From: Siphonodentalium dalli
Taxonomy: Eukaryota > Mollusca > Scaphopoda > Gadilida > Siphonodentaliidae
Assembly: GCA_032622095.1 (NCBI GenBank)
Contig: CP136067.1
Location: forward strand, 180,020,556 to 180,084,555
Length of the DNA: 64,000 nucleotides
Reading direction: 5' to 3'
Shown: one piece after another, positions 46,887-58,600 of the stretch
Layout of the letters: every line of letters begins with the position of its first letter
How positions within the stretch are numbered: the stretch's first letter is position 1
Notes under the pieces: model-generated
What the model was told of the DNA's origin: nothing
The model's database searches: none
The model's input: only the letters and a program-made list of their open reading frames with translations
Position numbers and translations under genes: made by a program

Positions 46887-46889
46887 CAG

Positions 46890-47007
46890 TGTTCCTGAAT
46901 CCGAACAGCGCTCAGTGTCTGGTACAGAAGAAATCCGACATCGAGCAGTGTTTTCAAATGAAGACTCAGTCCCGATTTTATGATGACAGCGCCTCTAGGA
47001 TGTGCGG
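46890..47007 (+). CDS. Exon 3 of copy B
   Basis: The acceptor GTATTTCAG ends at 46889 and the donor GTGAGC starts at 47008. 118 nt, two codon bases in and two out. It encodes LNPNSAQCLVQKKSDIEQC (C-x10-C) and SRMCG before a phase-2 intron, the same layout as exon 1. It supplies cysteines 1-3 of module 2. One cysteine present in copy A (TQC) is serine here, so copy B has an even six-cysteine pattern in this module. About 11 substitutions separate it from copy A, with no indel, which suggests the exon stayed under constraint or that the duplication is fairly recent. Confidence 0.75.
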
Positions 47008-47848
47008 GTGAGCTTAAACCGACACACAATTGAACAATTTGTTCAACATTGGTTCTATTTGTCCTATAAATAAATTAATTCGATGACTTGTCGTGGGGGG
47101 GGGGGGGGGGTTCAACTTTTTTCAGTTGGTTCGGTTTGACTTGTAAATTTGTTTTTCCTGTGTCGTTTTAGAGGTTTTAACTTCACGAGGCCGACAATTT
47201 TATCTTATCTTTGAAAACAAAACTTCCACCCGCCCTGGGCGGTTATATATATTTATGACAAAGAAAAAATAAAAAAAATAAAATATAGTTGAAAAGTTGT
47301 TTTCACGCAGTTAATGGCGGCATGTGTATATGGTATATGTTTGTTTGTTTGTGTGTCTGTCTCTGCATGTTTATTCTTAATGTATATAATTATATGTTTA
47401 TAACTGTTTGGTATATTAATATTATCCGGTCTATGTCAGGCTCCCGCCTACAAATTATTAATCCTTTCATGTATGTTTTGACTAAGTGGTGTGACTGTGG
47501 TATGATGGTGGGAGATGCATGTCAACACCGATTGTATTTGATGGGGCCGAACATAATTGGTCTTCTATAACTAGTTAATTGCGTTTAGTGCTTACAATAA
47601 AATTGACTATTTTTAATACTTTCACGTTTTGTTTGATATAGGGGTGTTCGGGATGCCAAAAAGAAAGTAATTTGCATGTTTCAGTTAACCCTTTAATGAC
47701 GGGAGCTGCGCTGGTGAAGCATTAGCTATCATGTGTCAGTGCATTCACTTATATATGCTAAAGTGATCTATGTGCAGAGAAAGATACACCTCCATTCGAA
47801 TAAGTTGTAGAGATTGTTGTGTCCTTGGTAACGTTGTTTCTATTTCAG

Positions 47849-48071
47849 GTTGTATGATGACTCAGCTCTGTGCTACAAGCTCGCTGCAGATTGCAGCCAA
47901 GAACTGGTCACCGTTACACAAAGAGCGATGGACAAAATGAAGCCCGCTGCCTGCCGTGATGTTACCGATAGAGTCATGAAGCCAGCGGCAGGTCGAGGAT
48001 GTACCATGACAGGACTCTCCGCCATAGTTCTACTCATTTTATCTTTAGCTGCTCGCTTCTTCCATGACTGA
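47849..48071 (+). CDS. Exon 4 of copy B with GPI-type C-terminal signal
   Basis: The acceptor GTTTCTATTTCAG ends at 47848, and the frame continues exon 3 (GG+G). It encodes GLYDDSALCYKLAADCSQE (C-x6-C), a lysine-rich helix-like stretch, PAACRD, and GRGCTM. It then ends with LSAIVLLILSLAARFF and two polar residues before TGA at 48069-48071. A small-residue zone followed by a hydrophobic C-terminus is what GPI-anchor signals look like; a short transmembrane tail is the alternative. The final 57 coding bases are part of a 65-bp unit repeated twice more downstream. No clear AATAAA follows. Confidence 0.78.
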
Positions 48072-48209
48072 TCTCATATCTCTCCGCCATAGTTCTACTC
48101 ATTTTATCTCTAGCTGCTCGCTTCTTCCATGACTGATCTCATATCTCTCCGCCATAGTTCTACTTATTTTATCTCTAGCTGCTCGCTTCTTCCATGACTG
48201 ATCTCATCT
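48015..48209 (+). repeat. 65-bp unit in three copies covering the C-terminal signal and stop
   Basis: Units start CTCTCCGCCATAGTTCTACT at 48015, 48080 and 48145 and are almost identical. The first encodes the hydrophobic tail and stop codon; the other two lie in the presumed 3' UTR. Since 65 is not a multiple of three, the extra copies do not extend the frame. Confidence 0.95.
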
Positions 48210-48399
48210 CTCGCAATCCTTGTTTTGTAAGACCCACATTCAGGTCCAGGAACTTACATAACCATCCAAGTCTCTAACCCAAAGAGGTTTTGATTTTAAA
48301 ATTATTTAAATCATAGATAAATGATTGTACGACGGGATAAATTATAGTACGCGAGCTTTGAAAATTCACAATATACATTCGAAAATCAGTAATTGTTAA

Positions 48400-48867
48400 A
48401 GGTATACTCAATCCTATCAGACGCTCCTAAATTACTATTTTTTTGGCTTTGGGGGTAACAAATATTTGATTCGAGTCGAGGAACCCACCCATCAAAGCTC
48501 AGAGTGATCAGATATCGATTTTTGATGTTTGTTATTTCTCGAGATGCGCAATAACATGTGGCCCAAAACACATGGTCAAACGGAGGGTCTCGTACAAAAT
48601 TGCGGATGAAGATGGATAACTCCAAAATCAAGTGGTAATACGGTTAAATTTCGTGATACTTTAGTGTTAATATGGCCATATTTTTTTGAACAAAATGTTT
48701 TTAAATAACAAGTGTTGTGATTATTGATACCATAGTTGACAGTGGTTCGCATTATTTTGTTGCAATAAATCGATTCTGATAACTAAGCGTATTTTGAAGA
48801 AATGTTGTTGTTTTTGTTGTTGTTGTATCTTGGTGGTATGGGGACCGTCTGATCGGATTGAGTACCT
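48400..48867. mobile_element. TTAA-target MITE, family Q
   Basis: 468 bp with ends AGGTATACTCAATCCTATCA and (reversed) AGGTACTCAATCCGATCAG, TTAA at 48396-48399 and 48868-48871. Interior as in the 9214 copy. Confidence 0.88.
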
Positions 48868-48871
48868 TTAA

Positions 48872-50630
48872 TAACTCATATTTATAACTGAAATTTACAA
48901 GGAAAATAGGGATCGATTGTGCTCTTATTTTGAACATTAAACATACGTCAACCATTTAATAGATGTTCGTAAAATTCACAATCCCTTTCACGTGTACGTA
49001 CAATAACCCCTGGTCCCCTGCAATAAATAACTAGCTGATCCAATACAAGAGTTCCAGATAACAGCTATCTGAACGTCTGAAGCTACGGTATAGATATTAC
49101 GTTTGTGACGTAGGTTACGTAGGTTTCTGTCCCCGAACTTGTTAGTAGAGGCCGGGGGGGGGGTGCCCAATAGCAGTAGAGTCTAAAAATAGAGAAACTA
49201 TGTCTTGCAAAATTCGCTTCTCAAAGAAATAGAAAGTGTAATATTTATTGAAATTTAATTAAACTGTGTGACGTTTTCCAGTTTTCTCGGTAAAAAAAAA
49301 CTGAGCAGTCATAATCCTTAAAGAGGGTTTTATATAGTTCCCTGGCAGGACCGTGACAACGGGGGGCTTTTGGGTGGGTAACCACCCCAACTTTGGTAAA
49401 ATTTCATGCCTGACGCACATTTGTTGGAAATTTTACACCACATGTAAGTTGAAATTGTTTTTGAATTTCCAGCTATACTAGTAAATAATTATGCGAATAT
49501 GTTACTTTTAGACCAACAGCAGCATATGAATTTTACTTTTGGTCAAAATATTTGTCTGAAATTCAATATTGGTATAAGCTGGAAATTTTCCAACCTTGGG
49601 GTGGGGTCAGGCTGGAATTTGTCAACAGTTAGACAGTTTTGAGGTACCAGTTAGAAACTCCCAAGCAAGGGGGAGGGTGCAAATATAATTTCGCGTATAT
49701 GGGAGGTTCCTCTGATTCAAGGCGGGGATGGAAACAGTGTAAATTTCAAACCAATAGTCTCCATTTTCAAACCAATAGTCGTTCTCGGATTCAATAAGAG
49801 ACAATTCCGTTTTAATAGATATAGATTCATAATCAATGTTGACCGATGCAAAATTAATGTTCTATTTTATTTTAAAAGTATTAATTGTTTGAAAGGTTTG
49901 AAGAAACTTTATTCATGTGACGTCAGAAATATATAAATAAACATGGGAATTCCCTATGTCATGTCGGTGTGACGATTTGCAGTAGTTCACTCGGTGCAAA
50001 TGAAACGACGATAAAGTATTCACTATAATATAGTGGAGTAGATTAAGTCAAAATTTTAAGGTAATTGTTCAAATTGTGACTAAAGCATGAAACTTTGCAC
50101 ATATGTACATATTCACATACATATTGATATTAGATATGGAGCCACGCTGAAATTTTACTGTAACCCCTCTTTTAATGGGGTTTCCAAATTTAAAGAGTGT
50201 TTCGTGATTATATAATTTACTAAATGTCGCAAGTAATCTTACCATGAAATATACGATTTAAAATTAGGCATATTCAGTACGTATGACTCTGAGAGATATA
50301 ATGCTACATTTTAAGGTAAAATTGGAACGCCCGTCCAAGATGGACGTCAAAATGGCAGCTGAAAGAGGAAATTTGACGTGTTTTCGCTAATATCTTCTAG
50401 ATCAGGTTCTGCTTTATGGAACTGGTTCGGAAATGTGACTTCAATTTGTATTGTTCATGTTCAGTGATCATTGGAGCAATGATTTATGGCATTCGTGTGA
50501 TCACAGTCCCTTCCGATCCTCAATAACTCGATTATACAGAACTCGATATGAAATTTCACAAAAAATCACCGTTATGAATCCAGTCATATTTTAACAAGAA
50601 TTTGACAGAACTGTGCAAATTATATGAGGC
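48872..50630. other. Intergenic, repeat-like fragments only
   Basis: 49350-49740 carries words of the GGAAATTTTCCAAC family (as at 7566-8490) without clear ends. There is a G run near 49154-49162. No gene is supported. Confidence 0.5.
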
Positions 50631-50636
50631 ATACAA

Positions 50637-51370
50637 TTGCTTATGAATTTTTGCGTTTAAGTGCAAACCATTTACGCTTAAGCACAAATCATTTGCACTT
50701 TAGCGCAAATAGATCATATTTTCGCTTAAGTGCAAATCATTTGCGCTTTAGTGCAAATAAAAATTCATTTGCATTGATCCCCCTGAATTAATTTTAAATG
50801 GCACAGACCTAAACACATCACTCAAGTCTATATAGGCCCATCGTATGAGGGAAGCAATCCCCAGTAACCCCATGATACCTTTTATGACCATGGAAATGGT
50901 ATATATCTGTGCAGGATATGTGTCTTTTATAAAATGTACTAGACCTCTGGGATGGAGACACAAATTCTTGGGGACAGAGATGCTGATAATATGAAAATAT
51001 GGGTTTTCCCCCTATTTCAATTCAATAAGTACACCACATGAGGGAAGCAAGCCCCAGTAACCCCTAATTCCCCTTTATGGCCATGGTATATATGTGTGCA
51101 GGAGATGTCCCTTTAATAAAATATACTAGAGCTATGGGAGTGAGGCACCAATTCTTGGGACACCATGGACAGAGATGCTTTCGACTGTTCAACGTTCGAG
51201 TCTGTATGCGGCTACTACTATGGGCCCATAATAATATACTATGAGATGGACTCCATCATTCCCAATCAGAGGGAAGTAAGGGAGTATTAGGTATTTGCGC
51301 TTAAGCGCAAATCATTTATGCTTAAGTGCAAATAAATTGATAGACACATATTTGTGCTTAACTGTGCTTT
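50637..51370. repeat. TTTGCGCTTAAGCGCAAA palindromes bracketing a tandem duplication
   Basis: Variants of the self-complementary word TTTGCGCTTAAGTGCAAA cluster at 50640-50765 and 51295-51365. Between them, two diverged copies of a roughly 150-190-bp segment (ATGAGGGAAGCAA, CCCCAGTAACCCC, ATGGTATATATSTGTGCAGG-like, AATTCTTGGG) lie at about 50840-50985 and 51035-51185. It resembles the design of the 32687-33284 element. Confidence 0.75.
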
Positions 51371-51399
51371 GTGAAATAAACAATAAATGTGAAAAGGGC

Positions 51400-51428
51400 C
51401 CCCCCCCGTAGTAAGAGGGGGGGGGGGC
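51400..51428. repeat. Poly-C / poly-G hairpin
   Basis: A run of C, a short AT-containing loop GTAGTAAGA and a run of G form a near-perfect stem. It may be hard to sequence and could be inexact. Confidence 0.8.
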
Positions 51429-53693
51429 CTCTAAATTTTTGGAACATTGAAATTCCGCTTGTTTGAGAATTTTTACATGTTTATATTGAATATTATCAGT
51501 AAATCATTATTCTGTGTGTTTCAAAAGAAATCAGAATAAATTGTTATTGTTTTTAAGTATTGGTTATTAGTATGGTCGTGGTACGCAAAAAATGGGGTTG
51601 ACCCACAAGAAATTGGTAAAGAAGCGATTTTGGTGTCATTCAACGCGGGGGAATCTCTGGTACAACATATCCAAAATCCGCTAAAATCCGCTCAGGGAAA
51701 TCCATGATCCAACATGGCGTCCAACATGGCCGCCGTTAGTCAAAATAGACTCTGACTGAGATTAATTTGATTATAGTGAGAACAAATGTTGTCATATGTA
51801 TACAAATGTATATAATTTTGCGAAGGTAAAATATTATGCCAACTGTGTATGGCAAAAAATGGAAAATGGCGGCCTAAACTCGACAATTTGAAGTTTTTGC
51901 CTAAGATCTTAAAGATCAGTTCCTGTTGTTTGATAATGGTTCAGACTGGCGACTTTGCTTAGTCTTATTCATGTTAAATCGGCATTGGAGCAATGAAAGA
52001 TACCACAAATGGGGTCCCAGACTCATCCACACCCTCAAAAATTCGATTTTACAGAACGCGGTATAAAATTTCACAAAAATCGCCATTGGGATTCCAGTCA
52101 TATATCAACAAGATATGGACAGAACGCTACAATATAAGTTTGGCATACCATTATCTATGAATACTCCAATTCAATGAAACCCAAATTGGCGCTTTGTCTC
52201 AAAATAGCTGCCAAAATGGCGGGCAAAATATGTAAAATAGAGGATATTGCCCAGAGTGTCATTCAATTGATTATAAGTAGTGTTTGATGAATAAAATTGA
52301 CTAAATAAATATAAATGTATACCTCTGTATTATGCTAGCTCTATGGAAAAACTTAAAAATCCGTTCGCAAAATGGCCACCCGATGTGAAAAAAAATATTT
52401 TATATCACTCTTTTTATCACTTATTGCTCTCTGAACTGGGGTACAATGAGTATACTCTTTCAACAGTAGTGTCAACCGATCATTCCAGCAGTGACATGTG
52501 TAATCGTTTAGGTCATAGTTTACTCCGGTCCTTCACTCATTAGTTCTAACGAATCGGCTTTGGGGTTCCGGTCACATTTGATATTTAAGGATGAGCAGAT
52601 CTTGTCTACAAAATAATTGAGCGTTTCTTTTATTTGTGAACATTCTCCAATGGACCAAAAGATACAATAAATTTATCTAATATGGCTTCCAAAACAAAAA
52701 TGGTAGACTGCCCAGCTTGCCATATAATGGAAGTTGTGTCTGGTGGATACAGTTGATAGTTGGCTAATCTATGTGCCTTATATACATCAAAACTAATATT
52801 TATAATAATGGAGCCGTGGTTTATTTTCAATCTTTTTGTGGCTTCCCGCGGGTTGGCAAATATTAACTGTTCATTCCGTACACTTACGTTGAAGGTCGCG
52901 ATAGTCGCAAAACCGGTTGATTCAGAATAAGTAAGCAGAGAGCTATTTTGACTTCAGAATACCCTATCGGATATCGGATAGAATCAGCTTTGGGAAAACT
53001 TTAAGATCCGAGATATGGTATCCAATATGGCCCCCGACAACGATAGAAGTCATAAATAGGATATTCGAAAAAAGAATTTTACTTCCATATATCTCTTATT
53101 GAATACAGTATTGTTTTAATCTGGAATATGTATGAAAAATCATGTTCCCAACCTCTTAAGAAGGTTACCAAAACAGGAACGTGTCCGATATATAGCTGGG
53201 TTGAGATACACTGGGAAAAAACTATTTAGTTAGACAGTTTTGATAGAAACTAAAACATAATGACTATAAATTTCCGCTAAACGGATTGTGAACGCACATT
53301 TTTCGACACCGTTTTTAGTGCTAGCTGGAAATAAATGTAGCCCATGGATTCCCCATTTCAACATGTACGAGAAGTGGTTTTACTCTTAGCTCTTCTCAGA
53401 TATCAACTCTCGGGTGAATGGTGATGTCTTATGTCCTAGAAAATACTTGTACCAAATACATATATGTATGAGGAAACTATCCCCATACATTGTTTACACA
53501 TGGAATCAGTAAGCCTGTGGAGGTCTTCTTGTACAAGCGTGATTTTCAAAACTCGAAACCGTCTTTACAAACAGTAACAGACCACAGCAGATGACGTTGG
53601 GTATAGGTCTAGAGTACGTCGCCTGCGTGAGATGGTTTTCGTGTTAATAATCTGCACATATTTCGTGCCCTGATCAGCACGGGTGAAAGCCTT

Positions 53694-54086
53694 ATGTTGC
53701 AGTTTGATTGTCTAGCATCCGGTAAAGGACATGTTCATTGTTCACTTTCTTTGACAAACATGTTGTTGGTCAGCATATTCATGTGGCATTTATATCCAAT
53801 GACAACCGTGAAATACCAGTTCGTCAAGCTATATGGTTCATACGTTTACGCATACGGTTTGAGGAATGGTAATAACGCGGAAGCAATGGAGATGCAGAAA
53901 CGTCTACATAAAAGTACAGTGAATAGTCTAATTTTTGCAGTTGGGACGATGGTGTCAATATATACCATTGATGCAAACCTGACTCCATATCCGCCTTTTT
54001 ACAACAGAAGTGGGAATACGATAGAGCTTGTAACAACGGCGTATTATATCAGGACATTCATGCTACATGTGCATCAAACTAAGTAA
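53694..54086 (+). CDS. Hypothetical 130-codon ORF in the loop of the inverted repeat
   Basis: The longest ORF in the unique centre (53110-55130), initiated by ATG. It has mixed composition with a hydrophobic N-terminal third (LTNMLLVSIFMWHLYP), then KLYGSYVYAYGLRNGNN and VGTMVSIYTIDANLTPYPP. I recognise no domain and see no convincing splice sites at its ends. It could be a chance ORF, a captured exon or part of a transposon protein. It is the only candidate cargo of the structure. Confidence 0.25.
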   Translation: MLQFDCLASGKGHVHCSLSLTNMLLVSIFMWHLYPMTTVKYQFVKLYGSYVYAYGLRNGNNAEAMEMQKRLHKSTVNSLIFAVGTMVSIYTIDANLTPYPPFYNRSGNTIELVTTAYYIRTFMLHVHQTK

Positions 54087-55130
54087 AGTGAACACATCCA
54101 TGGTAGAATAACAGATGCCTAAAAGCCAAAACTACAACACATGTTAGTCATTGTTGGGGTTAGTTGGCAATCATGACGTTTTTTAAAGTATAATTTATTG
54201 TTGGCAATGGAATAATAAACTAAATATTCTGAACATATGGAGGCAATTACCCATAACAGATAAATAAAAGGCTACAATCGACCGGAATACTCAATGCGTT
54301 CAGATCCAGTCGTGGCGTACATTGTGCCTACATATCATTAATGAAATTTTACTTGATGTGTAGTAGATACCGATATTTACTAGAACGTTTCTATCAGCAT
54401 ATATACCCTTAGTCGCATGACACGGAATTGTCACATGGAGGGTGAAGGGTATAAAATGTAAGTGCGGAATTTAATTTTGTCCTCTTGATATTGAAGAAAA
54501 TAATTTTACTTTGATAACCAACTTGCCCACCCATTAATTAAACCCTATATTATTCGCTCTGTCCTTTCCACTTTCCAGCTTCGCCATCACTGGATGGCCC
54601 ATTATAGCCTGATGCTTCCGGACTAGAACACCGATGCCCATATATTTGCTGGAAACATTCCGAATAGTCGTTATAAGTAGAAATATTTACACTGTGTTTG
54701 CAAATAATCCAGATTCGTGCGCAATTTCTTTCTTTCTAATTAATTTCAAGATAATCCCTCGTAATAAGTGTACATGATGTTGGATCCTGCAGTAGCTACT
54801 GCTTAGTTGGAACAATGCGCGCTGAAATGATTGTGGTAGTAGATAGTATTGGCAACATGTTTAATGAGTCTAGTATCGTTAGCTCACAACCGAAGTGTTG
54901 CTTCGGCATTCCTATGAGCAAAACTTAAATTTCGACAATTATCGGTGGCCATTTTGATAGCCATCTTAGAATTTTGGATCGTGCTTGGCTACTCATACCA
55001 ACCAAAACATACTGATTTCAATCAATGATGTATATTGGTTCCGAATTGGTGTTTTGTCGTGTGGGTTTTCGTGAATAATTACCTATTTGAGATTTTAATT
55101 ATTGTTATTAGCGGCCATGTTGGACGTCAT
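54087..55130. other. Remainder of the loop, nothing supported
   Basis: Contains the phrase GGCCATTTTGATAGCCATCTTAG and similar words common in the arms; no gene seen. Confidence 0.5.
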
Positions 55131-56829
55131 CTTGAATTCAATAAGAGATATATATGCATGTTAAATTCTGTTTTCGAAAAGGAATCAAAGAACAACTATC
55201 CTCTTTAAGACTTCTATCGTTGTCGGGGCCATATAGGATGCCATCTCGGATCTTAAAGTTTTCCCAAAGCTGATTTAATCCGATATCCGATAGAGTATTC
55301 TGAAGTCAAAATCGCTCTCTGCTTATTTATTCTGGATCAACCTGTGTTGCGACTATCGCGACTGTGAACCGTAAGTGTATGAAATGATGGCCGACCCCGA
55401 ATAGTTAAAATTTGCCAACCCGCGGGAAGCCACCAAAAGATTGAAAATAAACCAAGGCTCCATTTTTTATAAATATTAGTGTTGATGTATATAATGCACA
55501 TAGATTAGCTAACTATCAACTGCATTCACTTGCCACAACTTCCATTATATGACAAGCTGGGCAGAGTCTACCATTTTCGTTTTGGAAGACATATTAGATA
55601 AAATTTATTGTATATTTTGGTCCATTTGAGAATGTTCACAAATAAAAGAAACGCTCAATTATTTTGTAAATAAGATCTGCTCATCCCTAAATATCAAATG
55701 TGACCAGAACCCAAAGCCTATTTTGGTTACATTTTATACCACATTTGTTAGAACTAATGAGTGAAGGCCCGGAGTAAACTATGACCTAAACGATTACACA
55801 TGTCATTGCCGGAATGATCAGTTGACACGACCATTGAAAGTGTATATCCATTGTATCCCAGTTCAGCGAGCAATAAGTGATAAAACGAAGTGATATAAAA
55901 TAGTATTTTTCACATCGGGTGGCCATTTTGACAGCCATTTGGGTACGGATTTAAAAGTTTTTCCATAGAGCTAGCATAACGGCATTATACAGAGGTATAC
56001 ATTTATATTTATTTAGTCAATTTTATTCATCAACCACTACCTATAATCGATTGAACGACATTCTGGGCAATATCCGCTATTTTCCATATTTTGACCGACA
56101 TGTTGGCAGCCAATTTGAGAAAGTGCGCCAATTTTGGTTTCTTTGAATTGTAGTATTCATTGATAATGGTTTGACCAACTTATATTGCACAGTTCTGTCC
56201 ATTTCTTGTTGATATATGACTGGAATCCCAATGGCGATTTTTGTGAAATTTTATACTGCGTTCTGTAAAATCGAATTTGTGAAGGTGTGGATGAGTCTGG
56301 GACCCCATTTGTGGTATCTTTCATTGCTCCAATGCCGATTTAACATGAATAAGACTAAGCAAAGTCGCTAGTCTGAACCAATATCAAACAACAGGAACTG
56401 ATCTTTAAGATCTTAGGCAAAACTTCAAATTATCGAGTTTATGCCGCCATTTTGGCGGCCATCTGGGACGAGGGGGTTCCATTTATTGCCATAAACAGGT
56501 GGCAAAATATTTTACCTTCGAAAAAATATATACATATGACAACGTTTGACTAACGGCGGCCATGTTGGACGCCATCTTGAATCCTGGATTTTCCCCAAAG
56601 CGGATTTTAGCGGACTTTGGATATGTTATACACGAGATTCTCTCGCGTCGAATGACACAAAAACCGCTTCTTTACCAAATTCTTCTGGGTCAAACCCTCC
56701 GACGATACATGCTTTATTGATAACTCAATCGTACAATTGTGCACAAAATATAGAGTCATGTAACATATTTACAGTGTATGTACATAAAGTGACATTTGGC
56801 CGTCGAATTCGGGGTCCTTTGTTTGTGTA

Positions 56830-56876
56830 ATCATCATCATGATAATCGTCATCATCATCGTCATCATCGTCGGCGA
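56830..56876 (+). repeat. ATC/GTC trinucleotide microsatellite
   Basis: Interrupted (ATC)n and (GTC)n run just outside the right arm of the inverted repeat. A (TA)n tract follows. Confidence 0.9.
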
Positions 56877-57310
56877 TATATATATAACAGTTAATTAGAT
56901 TGACTCCCCTCTTCCCATATGCATACTTACTGTGGAAGACCGATCGGTCTATTTAAGCCCGGCCGGGCTATTATAGATTGCTCGGCGATTCACCCAGGCC
57001 CGTTGCATGGCTCAAACGACTGTTCCTACTATGGCCAGTTTGTACCCTTAATTTGAACGACACATTTAATTGTTTCGTACCATGTTTTTGGTCATTTCAC
57101 ACCATATACCGGTATGTTTCGTCGGTTCCCACAAATGATGATTGGTCATTCGTATGTGAAAAATTATTTAATTTTGTTAACTTAATGAAAACGAACATGT
57201 TCACGATTTAACGTTCGTGATGATGACAACCCGACATTTACATGTTGACATATTTCTTTCTTTTTCTGCGAAAAAAAAAATGAACAAATTTAACAAATTG
57301 ACAAAGTTAA

Positions 57311-57764
57311 AGATGCATAATCCGAATTAACGCTTGAATATTACTATTTCCTTGGCTTCGGGGTTAAAACATATTGATTCGAGTCGAGGAGCCCACCCTT
57401 CAAAGCTGAGAGTGACCAGATATCGATTTTTGAAATCTATTATTTTTCACCATCAATAAATTTTAGTGGCCCAGTAAAAAGTCGACGAGAAGACGGTCTC
57501 GGACCAAATTGCGGATGAAGATGGATAACTCTAAAAGCAAGTGGCTTTTTTGTGTCAGATATTTGACAAACCGGCAAAATTTAGTTGAACAAAATGTTCG
57601 ATAAATAACAGGTTTTGGCCTTTGGGCAATTGTATACTATATTTGACTGGTTATCATTATTTTTGGGCCATTAATCGATTCTGGTAAACGAAGCGGCATT
57701 TCAAAAAAAATTGTTGTTGTTGGAATCTGATGATATGGGAACCATCGAATCGGATTGAGTACCT
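57311..57764. mobile_element. TTAA-target MITE, family Q
   Basis: 454 bp, left end AGATGCATAATCCG, right end reversed AGGTACTCAATCCGATTCG, TTAA at 57307-57310 and 57765-57768. Interior as in other family Q copies. Confidence 0.85.
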
Positions 57765-57768
57765 TTAA

Positions 57769-58416
57769 TGTTATTTTTTAAAATAATACCGGTATACTCA
57801 ATGGTACGAATTGTCGAAATGATACATAAACTGGTATGAAATGTCCAGAACCCTGGTGCGAAACATCTCTATGTCAAATTTTCATGGCACGAAATGCCAG
57901 CAACCTATTGGCTATTCATTCCATTGCACATTATAATTTATTTCCAATGAAATCAGGGGCGTGGCTAGAGAGTCTCCCCATTTGGGGAGGGGGTCCACCT
58001 TGATACATGTATGATCCGACAGCACATCCTTGGAAGGAAGTTTTCTAGAGATGGCTACAAGGTACATGTATATCGGTCCAAAATCTGTTCGAAAATTATT
58101 AATTAGATATGACATTTTTGCCCGGTATGGCTTGTTGTCAAACTCCATTAGTACTTAGGTGAATATCACTTAATTTGCCTTAAATCGAGTAATATCGTTT
58201 TACGACATCACTAATTAGAGTAATATGATTTTATGACATCACGGATTCGAGTAATATGGCTTTACGACATGGCGTAATTCTATTTCACTGTTAAATAATG
58301 CGTAGATAGCGATTTTTTGTGATGTTATTCATTTGAAAGTGTTGTCAATATTACACTGTTACTAAGAGGCGAACTACCGTAATTAATAGATGGTATTACT
58401 TTATTGGTTTGATAGT
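57769..58416. other. Intergenic, fragment with CAGGGGCGTGGCTAGA
   Basis: An end of the CAGGG-type MITE family starts at about 57954 and fades within 80 bp. Short repeats of GAGTAATATGNTTTACGACAT occur at 58185-58275. No gene. Confidence 0.5.
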
Positions 58417-58421
58417 ATAGG

Positions 58422-58600
58422 TGTCGGGGAAAAGCTTTGGTGTGGCCTATAGCCAATACTTCACTTCACTGAGCATAAGCATACGCATGAACAGTACTCA
58501 CACACGACTGAAGGCGTTCGGTTACATTGTATTGTCACTTCTGTTTATACGTTAATACAGCATACATCGCACACCTTATAGTTAGATACTCTCTCTCACA
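58422..58600 (+). repeat. 5' LTR of the BEL/Pao element
   Basis: 179 bp, TGTCGGGG...CTCACA. It differs from the 3' LTR by one base and a 2-bp indel, so the insertion is young. The sequence right after it, TTGGTCCCTCGAACC, is in the primer-binding position. Confidence 0.95.

Larger units (their letters stand above)
34737..47990 (+). repeat. Segmental duplication, copy B
   Basis: Collinear with 554-19860, in the same orientation. It carries its own set of insertions (35639-36242, 38126-38516, 38686-39036, 40865-41308, 41563-46701) and lacks most of the copy A ones. It retains the intact exon set. Confidence 0.85.
51594..56700. mobile_element. 5.1 kb inverted-repeat structure with 1.5 kb arms
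   Basis: The left arm (about 51594-53109) and right arm (about 55131-56700) are diverged reverse complements along their whole length. Paired examples are GGCGTCCAACATGGCCGCC at 51716 with its complement near 56560, CCCGCGGGTTGGCAAATATT-like words at 52846 and 55420, and ATCCGAGATATGG at 53006 with 55233. The outer ends read GGGGTTGACCC and (reversed) GGAGGGTTTGACCC. No target duplication was found. It is likely a large foldback-type transposon (inference). Confidence 0.75.
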
